From positions 2,480,001-2,544,000 of the forward strand of contig NZ_CP045643.1 of assembly GCF_009498275.1 (NCBI RefSeq): DNA of 64,000 nt, written 5' to 3'. This document shows, one piece after another, positions 8,554 through 16,638 of this stretch; the first letter of the stretch is position 1, and each line of letters starts with the position of its first letter. The position numbers were made by a program, and so were the translations under genes. The notes under the pieces were generated by a model. It was not told the DNA's origin and ran no database searches. It saw only the letters and a program-made list of their open reading frames with translations. This stretch comes from Streptomyces fagopyri (lineage in GTDB: Bacteria; Actinomycetota; Actinomycetes; Streptomycetales; Streptomycetaceae).

Positions 8554-8615
8554 ACACCGGCCTCAGCGCCCCGCAACCGGGCCGCACACCCAGGAGAACG
8601 GCGGTCGAGTCATGA
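8550..8615 (+). CDS. Possible 21-codon linking ORF
   Basis: GTG at 8550 overlaps the sulfite reductase stop, and the ORF (MNTGLSAPQPGRTPRRTAVES) ends in a TGA overlapping the next ATG at 8612. It may only carry ribosomes across the gap between the two genes; codon use does not prove it is translated. Confidence 0.25.
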   Translation: MNTGLSAPQPGRTPRRTAVES

Positions 8616-8818
8616 GCGAGCGCGCCGCACCGTTCTACTGCCCGTACTGCGGGGACGAGGATCTGCGACCCAGCGAACAGGGCCACGGCGCCTGGGAATG
8701 CGCGGCGTGCAACCGGGCCTTCCAGCTGAAGTTCCTCGGGCTGCTGGCCCAGGGCGTGCACCGCACCCCTCGGAACGGGAACGTCCGGCCCGACGAAGGC
8801 GGAGGGGACGAGATATGA
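8612..8818 (+). CDS. Small zinc-ribbon protein of the sulfur operon
   Basis: A 68-residue protein with two Cys pairs, YCPYCGDEDL and WECAACNRAF, spaced as in a zinc ribbon, followed by a flexible charged tail. It lies between sulfite reductase and cysH; its TGA overlaps the cysH ATG (ATATGA), so translation is probably coupled. A small ORF occupies the same place in the S. coelicolor sulfur cluster as I recall it. The likely role is a partner of sulfite or APS reductase (rubredoxin-like electron carrier or metal-binding chaperone), but this is inference from position and cysteine spacing only. The ATG at 8612 has AGGAG about 15 bp upstream, a rather long spacing. Confidence 0.75.
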   Translation: MSERAAPFYCPYCGDEDLRPSEQGHGAWECAACNRAFQLKFLGLLAQGVHRTPRNGNVRPDEGGGDEI

Positions 8819-9534
8819 CGGCCATTCAGCAAGACCGTACGACCCGGGACTTGAAGAGCGTCGCCGAACAGGCCGGACGCGACCTCGAGGACGCGTCCGC
8901 CCTGGAGATCCTCCGGTGGGCCGTGGACACCTTCGGCGGGAAGTTCTGCGTGACCTCGTCGATGGAGGACGCGGTCGTCGCCCATCTCGCCTCCCGTGCC
9001 CGACCGGACGGCGGCCGGGTCGACGTGGTCTTCCTCGACACCGGCTACCACTTCCCCGAGACCATCGGCACCCGGGACGCGGTCGAGGCGGTGATGGACG
9101 TCGACGTCATCACCCTGACCCCCCGGCAGACGGTCGCCGAACAGGACGCCGAGTACGGGCCCGCGCTGCACGACCGCGACCCGGACCTGTGCTGCGCCCT
9201 GCGCAAGGTCAAGCCCCTCGAAGAGGGACTGACGGCGTACGACGCCTGGGCGACGGGCCTGCGCCGGGACGAGTCCCCGACCCGGGCGGACACCCCGGTC
9301 GTCGGCTGGGACGAGAAGCGGCGGAAGGTCAAGATCGCGCCGATCGCCCGCTGGACGCAGGACGACGTGGACGCCTACGTCGCCGAGTACGGCGTGCTCA
9401 CCAACCCGCTGCTGACGGACGGATACGCCTCCGTCGGCTGCGCGCCCTGCACCCGCCGCGTCCTGGCGGGCGAGGACGCGCGCGCAGGCCGCTGGGCGGG
9501 ACGTTCCAAGACCGAGTGCGGGCTGCACGGCTGA
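8815..9534 (+). CDS. cysH: Phosphoadenylyl/adenylyl-sulfate reductase CysH
   Basis: Protein of 239 residues that reduces activated sulfate to sulfite with thioredoxin. The adenine-nucleotide-binding region begins KFCVTSSMEDAVV and continues VDVVFLDTGYHFPET. The [4Fe-4S] ligands that mark the APS-reductase type are present: Cys126-Cys127 (DLCCALRK) and Cys209/Cys212 (GCAPCTR). The catalytic Cys is near the end in ECGLHG (Cys235). With the cluster, the preferred substrate should be APS rather than PAPS, although cysC is next door and could serve PAPS formation for other uses. The ATG at 8815 overlaps the stop of the preceding gene and has GGAGGGGA in front. Confidence 0.95.
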   Translation: MTAIQQDRTTRDLKSVAEQAGRDLEDASALEILRWAVDTFGGKFCVTSSMEDAVVAHLASRARPDGGRVDVVFLDTGYHFPETIGTRDAVEAVMDVDVITLTPRQTVAEQDAEYGPALHDRDPDLCCALRKVKPLEEGLTAYDAWATGLRRDESPTRADTPVVGWDEKRRKVKIAPIARWTQDDVDAYVAEYGVLTNPLLTDGYASVGCAPCTRRVLAGEDARAGRWAGRSKTECGLHG

Positions 9535-9569
9535 CCATGACCGGGATCGCGGAGAACCAGGAGAACCAA

Positions 9570-10103
9570 GTGACCGGAGCCACGATCTGGCTCACGGGTC
9601 TGCCGAGTGCCGGCAAGACCACCATCGCGTACGAGCTGGCCGGCCGACTGCGTGAGGAGGGCCACCGCGTCGAGGTGCTCGACGGCGACGAGATCCGCGA
9701 GTTCCTCTCGTCGGGCCTCGGCTTCTCGCGTGCCGACCGCGACACCAACGTGCGGCGCATCGGTTTCCTCGCCGAACTCCTCTCGCGCAACGGCGTCAAG
9801 GCGCTGGTGCCGGTGATCGCGCCGTACGCCGACAGCCGGGAGGCCGTGCGGAAACGTCACGGGGCCAGTGGCACCGCGTATCTGGAGGTGCACGTGGCGA
9901 CCCCGGTCGAGGTCTGCTCCGTACGGGATGTGAAGGGTCTGTACGCCAAGCAGGCCGCGGGCGAGATCTCCGGGCTGACCGGCGTCGACGATCCCTACGA
10001 GGAGCCCGAGTCGCCCGATCTGCGCCTCGAGTCGCACACCCAGTCCGTGCAGGAGTCCGCGGCCGCGCTGCACGCGCTGCTCACCGAAAGGGGTCTCGCA
10101 TGA
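9570..10103 (+). CDS. cysC: Adenylyl-sulfate kinase CysC
   Basis: Protein of 177 residues that phosphorylates APS to PAPS. The P-loop is GLPSAGKTT near the N-terminus; the family segments VLDGDEIREFLSSGLGFSR, RRIGFLAELLSRNGV and VRDVKGLYAKQ are all present. The GTG at 9570 is preferred because AGGAG stands six bases before it and the resulting length fits the family (about 178); an in-frame ATG at 9537, three bases after the cysH stop, would add 11 residues. Its stop overlaps the cysD start (ATGA). It is a separate protein, not fused to CysN as in some bacteria. Confidence 0.93.
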   Translation: MTGATIWLTGLPSAGKTTIAYELAGRLREEGHRVEVLDGDEIREFLSSGLGFSRADRDTNVRRIGFLAELLSRNGVKALVPVIAPYADSREAVRKRHGASGTAYLEVHVATPVEVCSVRDVKGLYAKQAAGEISGLTGVDDPYEEPESPDLRLESHTQSVQESAAALHALLTERGLA

Positions 10104-11050
10104 CGACCGCAGCCACTGTGTCCGAGGCAACCGGCGGCTCGGGGGACGCAGGCCCGTACGCGCTGTCGCACCTGGACGCGCTGGAGTCCGAGGCGGTGCA
10201 CATCTTCCGCGAGGTCGCGGGCGAGTTCGAGCGGCCGGTGGTCCTCTTCTCGGGCGGCAAGGACTCCATCGTCATGCTCCACCTGGCGCTGAAGGCCTTC
10301 GCTCCCGCGGCCGTCCCCTTCTCCCTGCTGCACGTCGACACCGGGCACAACTTCCCGGAGGTCCTGGAGTACCGCGACCGCACGGTGGCCGCGCACGGCC
10401 TGCGCCTGCACGTCGCCTCCGTACAGGACTACATCGACCGCGGCGTCCTCAAGGAGCGTCCGGACGGCACCCGCAACCCCCTGCAGACCGTGCCGCTGAC
10501 CGAGAAGATCCAGTCGGAGCGCTTCGACGCCGTGTTCGGCGGCGGACGCCGCGACGAGGAGAAGGCCCGCGCCAAGGAACGCGTCTTCTCCCTGCGCGAC
10601 GAGTTCTCCCAGTGGGACCCGCGCCGCCAGCGTCCCGAGCTGTGGCAGCTCTACAACGGGCGCCACGCCCCCGGCGAGCACGTCCGCGTCTTCCCCCTCT
10701 CCAACTGGACCGAGCTCGACGTCTGGCAGTACATCGCCCGCGAGCACATCGAACTCCCCGGCATCTACTTCGCGCACGAGCGCGAGGTCTTCCGGCGCGC
10801 CGGTATGTGGCTGACCGCCGGCGAGTGGGGCGGTCCGAAGGCGAGCGAGACGGTCGAGAAGCGGCGGATCCGTTACCGCACCGTCGGCGACATGTCCTGC
10901 ACCGGCGCCGTCGACTCCGACGCGACCACGCTGGACGCCGTGATCGCCGAGATCGCCGCCTCCCGGCTCACCGAGCGGGGCGCCACCCGCGCCGACGACA
11001 AGATGTCGGAAGCCGCGATGGAAGACCGCAAGCGCGAGGGGTACTTCTAG
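10100..11050 (+). CDS. cysD: Sulfate adenylyltransferase small subunit CysD
   Basis: Protein of 316 residues, the catalytic subunit of ATP sulfurylase, which makes APS from ATP and sulfate. The PP-loop LFSGGKDSIVML is near residue 50, followed by LLHVDTGHNFPEVLEYRD. Other conserved blocks are FGGGRRDEEKARAKER and FPLSNWTELDVWQYI, and the C-terminal half keeps RYRTVGDMSCTGAV. It works as a heterodimer with the GTPase CysN encoded directly downstream. Its ATG overlaps the cysC stop and only two bases separate its stop from the cysN start, so all are translated from one message. Confidence 0.96.
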   Translation: MTTAATVSEATGGSGDAGPYALSHLDALESEAVHIFREVAGEFERPVVLFSGGKDSIVMLHLALKAFAPAAVPFSLLHVDTGHNFPEVLEYRDRTVAAHGLRLHVASVQDYIDRGVLKERPDGTRNPLQTVPLTEKIQSERFDAVFGGGRRDEEKARAKERVFSLRDEFSQWDPRRQRPELWQLYNGRHAPGEHVRVFPLSNWTELDVWQYIAREHIELPGIYFAHEREVFRRAGMWLTAGEWGGPKASETVEKRRIRYRTVGDMSCTGAVDSDATTLDAVIAEIAASRLTERGATRADDKMSEAAMEDRKREGYF

Positions 11051-11052
11051 TC

Positions 11053-12408
11053 ATGACGAGCGCCACCGAACCCGCCGAGCCCCTGTCGGTCGAGCAGTTG
11101 TCGGCGACCACACTGCTGCGCTTCGCCACCGCGGGCTCCGTCGACGACGGCAAGTCCACACTCGTGGGCCGTCTGCTGCACGACTCCAAGTCGGTCCTCA
11201 CCGACCAACTGGAGGCAGTGGAGCGGGTGTCGGCCGACCGCGGCCAGGACACCCCGGACCTCGCGCTGCTCACCGACGGCCTGCGCGCCGAACGGGAGCA
11301 GGGCATCACGATCGACGTGGCCTACCGCTACTTCGCCACCGCGCGCCGCCGGTTCATCCTGGCCGACACCCCGGGCCATGTGCAGTACACCCGGAACATG
11401 GTCACCGGCGCCTCGACCGCCGACCTTGCCGTCGTTCTGGTCGACGCCCGCAACGGCGTCATCGAGCAGACCCGGCGCCATGCCGCCGTCGCCGCGCTGC
11501 TGCGCGTCCCGCACGTCGTCCTCGCCGTCAACAAGATGGACCTCGTCGACTACCGGGAGTCCGTCTTCGCGGCGATCGCCGAGGAGTTCACGGCGTACGC
11601 CTCCGAGCTGGGCGTCCCCGAGATCACCGCGATCCCCATCTCGGCGCTCGCCGGTGACAACGTGGTGGAACCGTCCGCGAACATGGACTGGTACGGCGGC
11701 CGGACGGTCCTGGAACACCTGGAGACGGTGCCGGTCAGCCACGACCTGGCGCACTGCCACGCAAGGCTGCCCGTGCAGTACGTGATCCGCCCGCAGACCG
11801 CCGAGCACCCCGACTACCGGGGGTACGCCGGCCAGATCGCGGCCGGTACCTTCCGGGTCGGCGAGAGCGTGACCGTGCTGCCCTCCGGGCGCACCTCGAA
11901 GGTCGCCGGAATCGACCTGCTCGGCACGCCGGTCGACATCGCGTGGACCCCGCAGTCGGTGACCCTCCTGCTGGCGGACGACATCGACGTCTCACGCGGC
12001 GACCTGCTCGTGCCGAGCAAGGACGCGCCCCCGACGACGCAGGACGTCGAGGCCACCGTGTGCCACGTCGCGGACCAGCCGCTCACGGTCGGCCACCGGG
12101 TCCTGCTCAAGCACGGCACCCGCACGGTCAAGGCGATCGTCAAGGACATCCCGTCCCGGCTGACGCTGGACGACCTCTCGCTGCACCCCCACCCGGGCCG
12201 GCTCGCCGCCAACGACATCGGCCGCGTCAAGATCCGTACCGCCGAGCCGCTTCCGCTCGACTCGTACGCCGACTCCCGGCGCACCGGCGCGTTCATCCTG
12301 ATCGACCCCTCGGACGGCACCACGCTCACCGCGGGCATGGTCGGCGAGTCCTTCGCCGCGCCGCAGCCGGTCAAGGACGAGGGCGACGACGACGGGTGGG
12401 ACTTCTGA
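11053..12408 (+). CDS. cysN: Sulfate adenylyltransferase GTPase subunit CysN
   Basis: Protein of 451 residues, an elongation-factor-like GTPase whose GTP hydrolysis drives APS synthesis by CysD. G motifs are visible: AGSVDDGKSTLVGRLL (P-loop), EREQGITIDVAY (switch I), DTPGHVQY (G3) and VNKMDLVD (G4). Beta-barrel domains 2 and 3 follow, with KHGTRTVKAIVKDI typical of CysN. The protein ends in an acidic tail (DEGDDDGWDF), with no fused APS kinase domain. It is the last gene of the tightly overlapping cys set; the importer genes start about 270 bp further on. Confidence 0.96.
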   Translation: MTSATEPAEPLSVEQLSATTLLRFATAGSVDDGKSTLVGRLLHDSKSVLTDQLEAVERVSADRGQDTPDLALLTDGLRAEREQGITIDVAYRYFATARRRFILADTPGHVQYTRNMVTGASTADLAVVLVDARNGVIEQTRRHAAVAALLRVPHVVLAVNKMDLVDYRESVFAAIAEEFTAYASELGVPEITAIPISALAGDNVVEPSANMDWYGGRTVLEHLETVPVSHDLAHCHARLPVQYVIRPQTAEHPDYRGYAGQIAAGTFRVGESVTVLPSGRTSKVAGIDLLGTPVDIAWTPQSVTLLLADDIDVSRGDLLVPSKDAPPTTQDVEATVCHVADQPLTVGHRVLLKHGTRTVKAIVKDIPSRLTLDDLSLHPHPGRLAANDIGRVKIRTAEPLPLDSYADSRRTGAFILIDPSDGTTLTAGMVGESFAAPQPVKDEGDDDGWDF

Positions 12409-12409
12409 C

Positions 12410-12514
12410 ATGACCTCCACCGACTTCTACTCCACGTTCGCCAAGGAGGGCGGCCGCGTCGGCAGCGGCGCCCTCGGCAGCGGGCAGGGCGGGGTGGCGC
12501 GATGTGCGAGGTGA
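12410..12514 (+). CDS. Possible 34-codon ORF after cysN
   Basis: An ATG one base after the cysN stop opens a 34-codon frame (MTSTDFYSTFAKEGGR..., ending GVARCAR). Close spacing would allow coupled translation, but Gly-rich content and lack of a recognised family leave it doubtful. It could be a decayed gene start or a second short upstream ORF before the importer genes. Confidence 0.25.
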   Translation: MTSTDFYSTFAKEGGRVGSGALGSGQGGVARCAR

Positions 12515-12535
12515 CGTACGCGCACTGCCTGCGCG

Positions 12536-12600
12536 CCCTGTCCCCCCACGCTCCCCCACGTCCCCGGCTTCGCCCGAACCGGGTGGTACCCCCACCCCGG
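12536..12600 (+). repeat. Candidate interspersed Streptomyces intergenic repeat
   Basis: A C-rich stretch (CTCCCCCACGTCCCCGGC), then TTCGCCCGAACCGGGTGG, TACC and CCCACCCCGG, resembles a short repeat often seen between genes in Streptomyces, recognised by its run of C, a central GGCTTCGCC and a closing run of C. CCGGGTGG (12579-12586) can pair with CCACCCCGG (12592-12600) with one bulge. It may end or attenuate transcription between cysN and the importer. Recognition is from memory. Confidence 0.35.
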
Positions 12601-12679
12601 AAACGACGGCGAAGACCTGCCGACCTCCCGGCCACGAACTGAAACCGTGACCGCCGGGCCAACGAGAGGAAAGCCTCCC

Positions 12680-13792
12680 GTGCCTGCCATCCGCTCCGCC
12701 CTCGCACGCCGTGGCACAGCCGCCGCCGTCGTACTCCCGCTGCTCGCCCTCGCCGCCTGCAGCTACGGTTCCGAGTCCAAGGACGACAGCTCGAAGGCGA
12801 AGGTCGCCGCCGGGTCCAAGAAGATCGACGGCCTCGACTCCGTGAAGATCGGCTACTTCGGCAACCTGACGCACGCGACCGCGCTCGTGGCCAACCAGAA
12901 GGGCTACTTCCAGAAGGAGCTCGGCGCCACGCAGCCCAAGTACCAGATCTTCAACGCCGGCCCTTCCGAGATCGAGGCGCTGAACTCGGGTTCGATCGAC
13001 ATCGGCTGGATCGGTCCCTCGCCGGCCATCAACGGCTACACCAAGTCCGCGGGGAAGAACCTGCGCATCATCGGCGGTTCGGCGTCCGGCGGTGTGAAGC
13101 TGGTGGTGAACCCCAAGAAGATCAAGTCCCTGAAGGACGTCAAGGGCAAGAAGATCGCGACCCCCCAGCTCGGCAACACGCAGGACGTCGCGTTCCTCAA
13201 CTGGGCCGCGGAGCAGGGCTGGAAGGTCGACCCGCAGAGTGGCAAGGGCGATGTCTCGGTCGTCCGCACGGACAACAAGATCACCCCGGACGCCTACAAG
13301 TCCGGCTCCATCGACGGCGCCTGGGTGCCGGAGCCGACCGCGTCCAAGCTGGTCGCCGAGGGCGGCAAGGTACTGCTCGACGAGCGGGACCTGTGGCCCG
13401 ACAAGAAGTTCGTGATCACGAACATCATCGTGTCGCAGAAGTTCCTCAAGGAGCACCCGAAGGCGGTCGAGGCCGTGCTGAAGGCCTCGGTCGAGACCAA
13501 CAAGTGGATCAACGCCAACCCGGACGAGGCGAAGGCGTCGGCGAACAAGCAGCTGGAGGCCGACTCCGGCAAGGCGCTGCCCGCCGATGTGCTCGACCCG
13601 GCCTGGAAGTCGATCCAGGTCACCGACGACCCGCTGGCGTCCACCCTCAACACCGAGGCGGAGCACGCCGTGAAGTCCGGCCTGCTGGAGAAGCCCGTCC
13701 TGACGGGCATCTACGACCTCACCCTGCTGAACAAGGTCCTCACGGCCGAGGGCGAGAGCACCGTCGACGACGCCGGTCTCGGCGTCAAGTAG
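12680..13792 (+). CDS. Sulfonate-type ABC substrate-binding lipoprotein
   Basis: Protein of 370 residues with a lipoprotein signal: basic head, hydrophobic core and lipobox LALAAC, so it should be anchored to the outer face of the membrane. The mature part is an SsuA/NrtA/TauA-type binding protein: VKIGYFGNLTHATALVANQKG, FNAGPSEIEALNSGSIDIG and LKDVKGKKIATPQLGNTQD are characteristic of the family that binds aliphatic sulfonates, taurine or nitrate. Placement behind the sulfur genes and next to a matching ATPase and permease favours sulfonates or sulfate esters. The GTG at 12680 has GAGAGGAAAG upstream. Sequence alone does not settle the exact ligand. Confidence 0.9.
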   Translation: MPAIRSALARRGTAAAVVLPLLALAACSYGSESKDDSSKAKVAAGSKKIDGLDSVKIGYFGNLTHATALVANQKGYFQKELGATQPKYQIFNAGPSEIEALNSGSIDIGWIGPSPAINGYTKSAGKNLRIIGGSASGGVKLVVNPKKIKSLKDVKGKKIATPQLGNTQDVAFLNWAAEQGWKVDPQSGKGDVSVVRTDNKITPDAYKSGSIDGAWVPEPTASKLVAEGGKVLLDERDLWPDKKFVITNIIVSQKFLKEHPKAVEAVLKASVETNKWINANPDEAKASANKQLEADSGKALPADVLDPAWKSIQVTDDPLASTLNTEAEHAVKSGLLEKPVLTGIYDLTLLNKVLTAEGESTVDDAGLGVK

Positions 13793-13828
13793 TCCCGGAT
13801 CCCGATGAGTTCCCAGGAGGTGACGACC

Positions 13829-14626
13829 ATGGCCACGACTTTCGCCAGGACCGCCCACAGCGCCGACAGCGCCACAGCGGTCGCCCCCGCCGCCAGGATC
13901 GAGCACGTCTCTAAGTCCTTCGCCGGACCGGCGGGTCCGCAACTCGTCCTCGACGACATCACCTTCGATGTCGCACCGGGCGAGTTCGTCACCCTCCTGG
14001 GGGCCTCGGGCTGCGGGAAGTCCACACTGCTCAATCTGGTGGCGGGGCTCGACGCCCCGACCACGGGCGGCATCACGACCGACGGGCGCCCGGCCCTGAT
14101 GTTCCAGGAGCACGCCCTCTTCCCATGGCTGACCGCGGGCAAGAACATCGAACTCGCCCTGCGTCTGCGGGGTGTCGCGAAGTCCGAGCGCCGCGACAGG
14201 GCGGACGAACTACTCGAACTCGTACGGCTGAAGGGCGCGTACGGAAAGCGGGTGCACGAGCTGTCCGGCGGGATGCGCCAGCGCGTCGCGATGGCCCGCG
14301 CGCTCGCCCAGGACAGCCGGCTCCTGCTGATGGACGAGCCGTTCGCGGCGCTGGACGCCATCACGCGGGACGTCCTGCACGACGAACTGACCCGGATCTG
14401 GCGGGAGACGCGGCTGTCGGTCCTCTTCGTCACGCACAACGTGCGCGAGGCGGTGCGGCTCGCGCAGCGCGTCGTGCTCCTCTCCTCGCGCCCCGGGCGG
14501 GTGGCGCGCGAGTGGACCGTGGACATTCCGCAGCCGCGCCGCATCGAGGACACCGCCGTGGCGGAGCTGTCCGTCGAGATCACCGAACAACTGCGTGGGG
14601 AGATCCGCCGTCATGGCCAGCACTGA
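13829..14626 (+). CDS. SsuB-like ABC transporter ATPase
   Basis: Protein of 265 residues that powers the importer. Walker A is LLGASGCGKSTLL, the Q-loop is FQEHALFPWL, the ABC signature is LSGGMRQRVAMARAL and Walker B is LLLMDEPFAALDA, followed by the switch histidine in VTHNVREAV. The ATG at 13829 is preceded by AGGAGGTGA; a more upstream ATG at 13805 has no such site and would include the ribosome binding region. Its end overlaps the permease start at 14613 by 14 bp. It belongs with the preceding lipoprotein and the following permease. Confidence 0.92.
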   Translation: MATTFARTAHSADSATAVAPAARIEHVSKSFAGPAGPQLVLDDITFDVAPGEFVTLLGASGCGKSTLLNLVAGLDAPTTGGITTDGRPALMFQEHALFPWLTAGKNIELALRLRGVAKSERRDRADELLELVRLKGAYGKRVHELSGGMRQRVAMARALAQDSRLLLMDEPFAALDAITRDVLHDELTRIWRETRLSVLFVTHNVREAVRLAQRVVLLSSRPGRVAREWTVDIPQPRRIEDTAVAELSVEITEQLRGEIRRHGQH

Positions 14627-15524
14627 GACCACGGACGACGCGGCCGTAAGGGAGGGCGGGGCGGGCACCGAGGACAACGACCTCGCGGGCCTCGACGCCC
14701 TGGAGACCGCGGTCCACACCGACCGGCCCTCCTTCGGACAGGTCTTCCTCGCGAAGGTCCTGCCGCCCCTCGTCGCCGTCGCGCTGGTGCTGGTGGTCTG
14801 GCAGTCGCTGATCTCGTTCGACATCGTCACCGACCCCAGCAAGCTGCCCTCGCCCTCGGCCGTCTGGGACGAGGCGAAGAACGCGTGGCTGGAGGGAACA
14901 CTGCTCGACTACGTCTGGACCAGCGTCTCCCGGGGCCTGCTCGGCTTCGTGCTGGCGCTGGTGATCGGCACACCGCTGGGTCTGCTGGTGGCGCGGGTGA
15001 GGTTCGTACGCGCCGCGATCGGTCCGGTCCTGTCCGGCCTGCAGTCCCTGCCCTCGGTGGCGTGGGTGCCGCCGGCCGTGATCTGGCTGGGCCTGGACAA
15101 CTCGATGATGTACGCCGTGATCCTGCTCGGCGCCGTTCCCTCGATCGCCAACGGTCTGGTCTCGGGTGTCGACCAGGTGTCCCCGCTCTTCCTGCGGGCG
15201 GGGCGGACGCTCGGTGCCACCGGGCTGCGTGGGACCTGGCACATCGTCATGCCCGCGGCGCTGCCGGGCTATCTGGCGGGCCTCAAGCAGGGCTGGGCGT
15301 TCTCCTGGCGTTCGCTGATGGCCGCCGAGATCATCGCGTCCTCGCCCGATCTGGGCGTCGGACTCGGCCAGTTGCTGGAGAACGGCCGCAACGCCAGTTC
15401 CATGTCGATGGTGTTCCTCGCCATCTTCCTCATCCTGTTCGTCGGTATCGCGATCGACCTGCTCCTCTTCAGCCCCCTGGAACGGCGGGTGCTGCGCGGT
15501 CGTGGTCTCCTCGTGAGGAGCTGA
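14613..15524 (+). CDS. SsuC-like ABC transporter permease
   Basis: Protein of 303 residues with a long acidic cytoplasmic head and about six membrane segments, starting LPPLVAVALVLVVWQSLI. The ABC coupling motif is in RAGRTLGATGLRGTWHIVMPAALPG, where the EAA-type loop contacts the ATPase. It closely fits the SsuC/TauC permease family. The ATG at 14613 has GGGGAGA upstream; another in-frame start lies at 14595. It overlaps the ATPase gene and is followed after 7 bp by the chelatase gene, so the four genes from 12680 to 16269 are one operon. Confidence 0.92.
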   Translation: MASTETTDDAAVREGGAGTEDNDLAGLDALETAVHTDRPSFGQVFLAKVLPPLVAVALVLVVWQSLISFDIVTDPSKLPSPSAVWDEAKNAWLEGTLLDYVWTSVSRGLLGFVLALVIGTPLGLLVARVRFVRAAIGPVLSGLQSLPSVAWVPPAVIWLGLDNSMMYAVILLGAVPSIANGLVSGVDQVSPLFLRAGRTLGATGLRGTWHIVMPAALPGYLAGLKQGWAFSWRSLMAAEIIASSPDLGVGLGQLLENGRNASSMSMVFLAIFLILFVGIAIDLLLFSPLERRVLRGRGLLVRS

Positions 15525-15531
15525 GTCCTCC

Positions 15532-16269
15532 ATGTACCGTCCGGTCCTCCTCGTCATCGCCCACGGCAGCCGCGACCCGCGCCATGCCGCGACCGTCCAC
15601 GCCCTTGTCCGGCGGGTACGGGCACGGCGGCCCGGCCTGCGCGTGGAGACCGGCTTCCTGGACTTCAACGTCCCCTCGGTGAACGGGGTGCTGGAGTCCC
15701 TGGCGGCGGAGGGCGTACGGGACGTGGTGGCCCTGCCGCTCCTGCTCACCCGCGCCTTCCACGCGAAGGCGGACATCCCGGCGGTGCTGCGGCAGGCCCC
15801 GGCACGGCTGCGTATCCGTCAGGCGGCGGTCCTCGGCCCGTCGCCCCTGCTGGCGGACGCGCTCGAACGGCGTCTGTACGAGGCGGGACTGACCCCGGCG
15901 GACAAGGCCTCGACCGGGGTCGTGCTGGCCTCGGCGGGGTCCACGGACCCGGAGGCCATCGCGGTGATCGCGGACTTCGCGCGGGAGTGGCGGCGCACCG
16001 GCTGGCGCGCCGTGCGGCCCGCGTTCGCCTCCGCCGCCCTCCCCCGCACCGAGGACGCGGTGCGCGAGCTGCGTGCACTCGGCTGTGCGCGGGTGGCCGT
16101 CGCGCCCTATGTCCTGGCCCCGGGCTTCCTGCCGGACCGTATCGCCCGGGGCGCGGCCGACGCGGACGTGCTCGCGGACGTGCTGGGCCCGGCGCCGGAG
16201 GTGGCGCGGGTGCTGCTGGAGCGCTACGACGAGGCGCGGATGCCGGCGCTGGCGGCGGTCGGCGCGTAG
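15532..16269 (+). CDS. Sirohydrochlorin chelatase (CbiX/SirB type)
   Basis: Protein of 245 residues with two related halves, the layout of long CbiX/SirB chelatases. The first begins VLLVIAHGSRDPRH with the metal-binding HGSRD motif and carries VVALPLLLTRAFHAKADIP, whose His is the second ligand; the second half (VVLASAGSTDPEAI) lacks the His, as is usual. It inserts iron into sirohydrochlorin to make siroheme, the cofactor of the sulfite reductase upstream, or cobalt for cobalamin. The genomic setting strongly favours siroheme. The start follows GTGAGGAG and lies 7 bp after the permease stop. Confidence 0.88.
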   Translation: MYRPVLLVIAHGSRDPRHAATVHALVRRVRARRPGLRVETGFLDFNVPSVNGVLESLAAEGVRDVVALPLLLTRAFHAKADIPAVLRQAPARLRIRQAAVLGPSPLLADALERRLYEAGLTPADKASTGVVLASAGSTDPEAIAVIADFAREWRRTGWRAVRPAFASAALPRTEDAVRELRALGCARVAVAPYVLAPGFLPDRIARGAADADVLADVLGPAPEVARVLLERYDEARMPALAAVGA

Positions 16270-16479
16270 CGTCCGCCGTTCGGTCCGGTGTGACCCGGAC
16301 GCGCGTGCCTGTCGGCGTCCCGCCACGTGATCCGAACGACAGACCCTGCTCCGTGCCCCGTGCGCCGTGTCCGCCGCGCCGCGTGGTCCTCTCCGGCGGG
16401 GACACGGGGAGGTGCCGTTACCGTCCGCGTCGCCGGCTCGACGGCCCTACCCGGGCGAGGAGTTCGGGCAGACCATGTG

Positions 16480-16627
16480 TACGGCTCCGGGTGCCGCGCC
16501 CCGTGCGCGTGCTCCGTACGGCTCCGGGTGCCGCCACCCGCACACGTACTCCCTACGGCTCCGGGTGCCGCCACCCGCACACGTACTCCCTACGGCTCCG
16601 GGTGCCGCCACCCGCACACGCGCTCCG
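16480..16627 (+). repeat. Four 37-bp tandem repeats with internal hairpins
   Basis: Units start at 16480, 16517, 16554 and 16591, each opening TACGGCTCCGGGTGCCGC. The two central copies are identical; the outer two differ at several positions. Each of the last three contains CGGGTG-CCGC-CACCCG, a 6-bp stem with 4-base loop. The array sits between the convergent ends of the chelatase gene and panE and may serve as a terminator for both. The rest of the gap (16270-16479) holds nothing I recognise. Confidence 0.85.
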
Positions 16628-16638
16628 TACCGGTGGCT

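Noticed and set aside
11378..11785. Additional small plus-strand genes within cysN
   Set aside because: They are alternate-frame shadows rich in Ser, Arg and Pro inside a complete GTPase gene.
16480..16627. CRISPR array
   Set aside because: The 37-bp units are directly adjacent with no spacers, and no cas genes are nearby.
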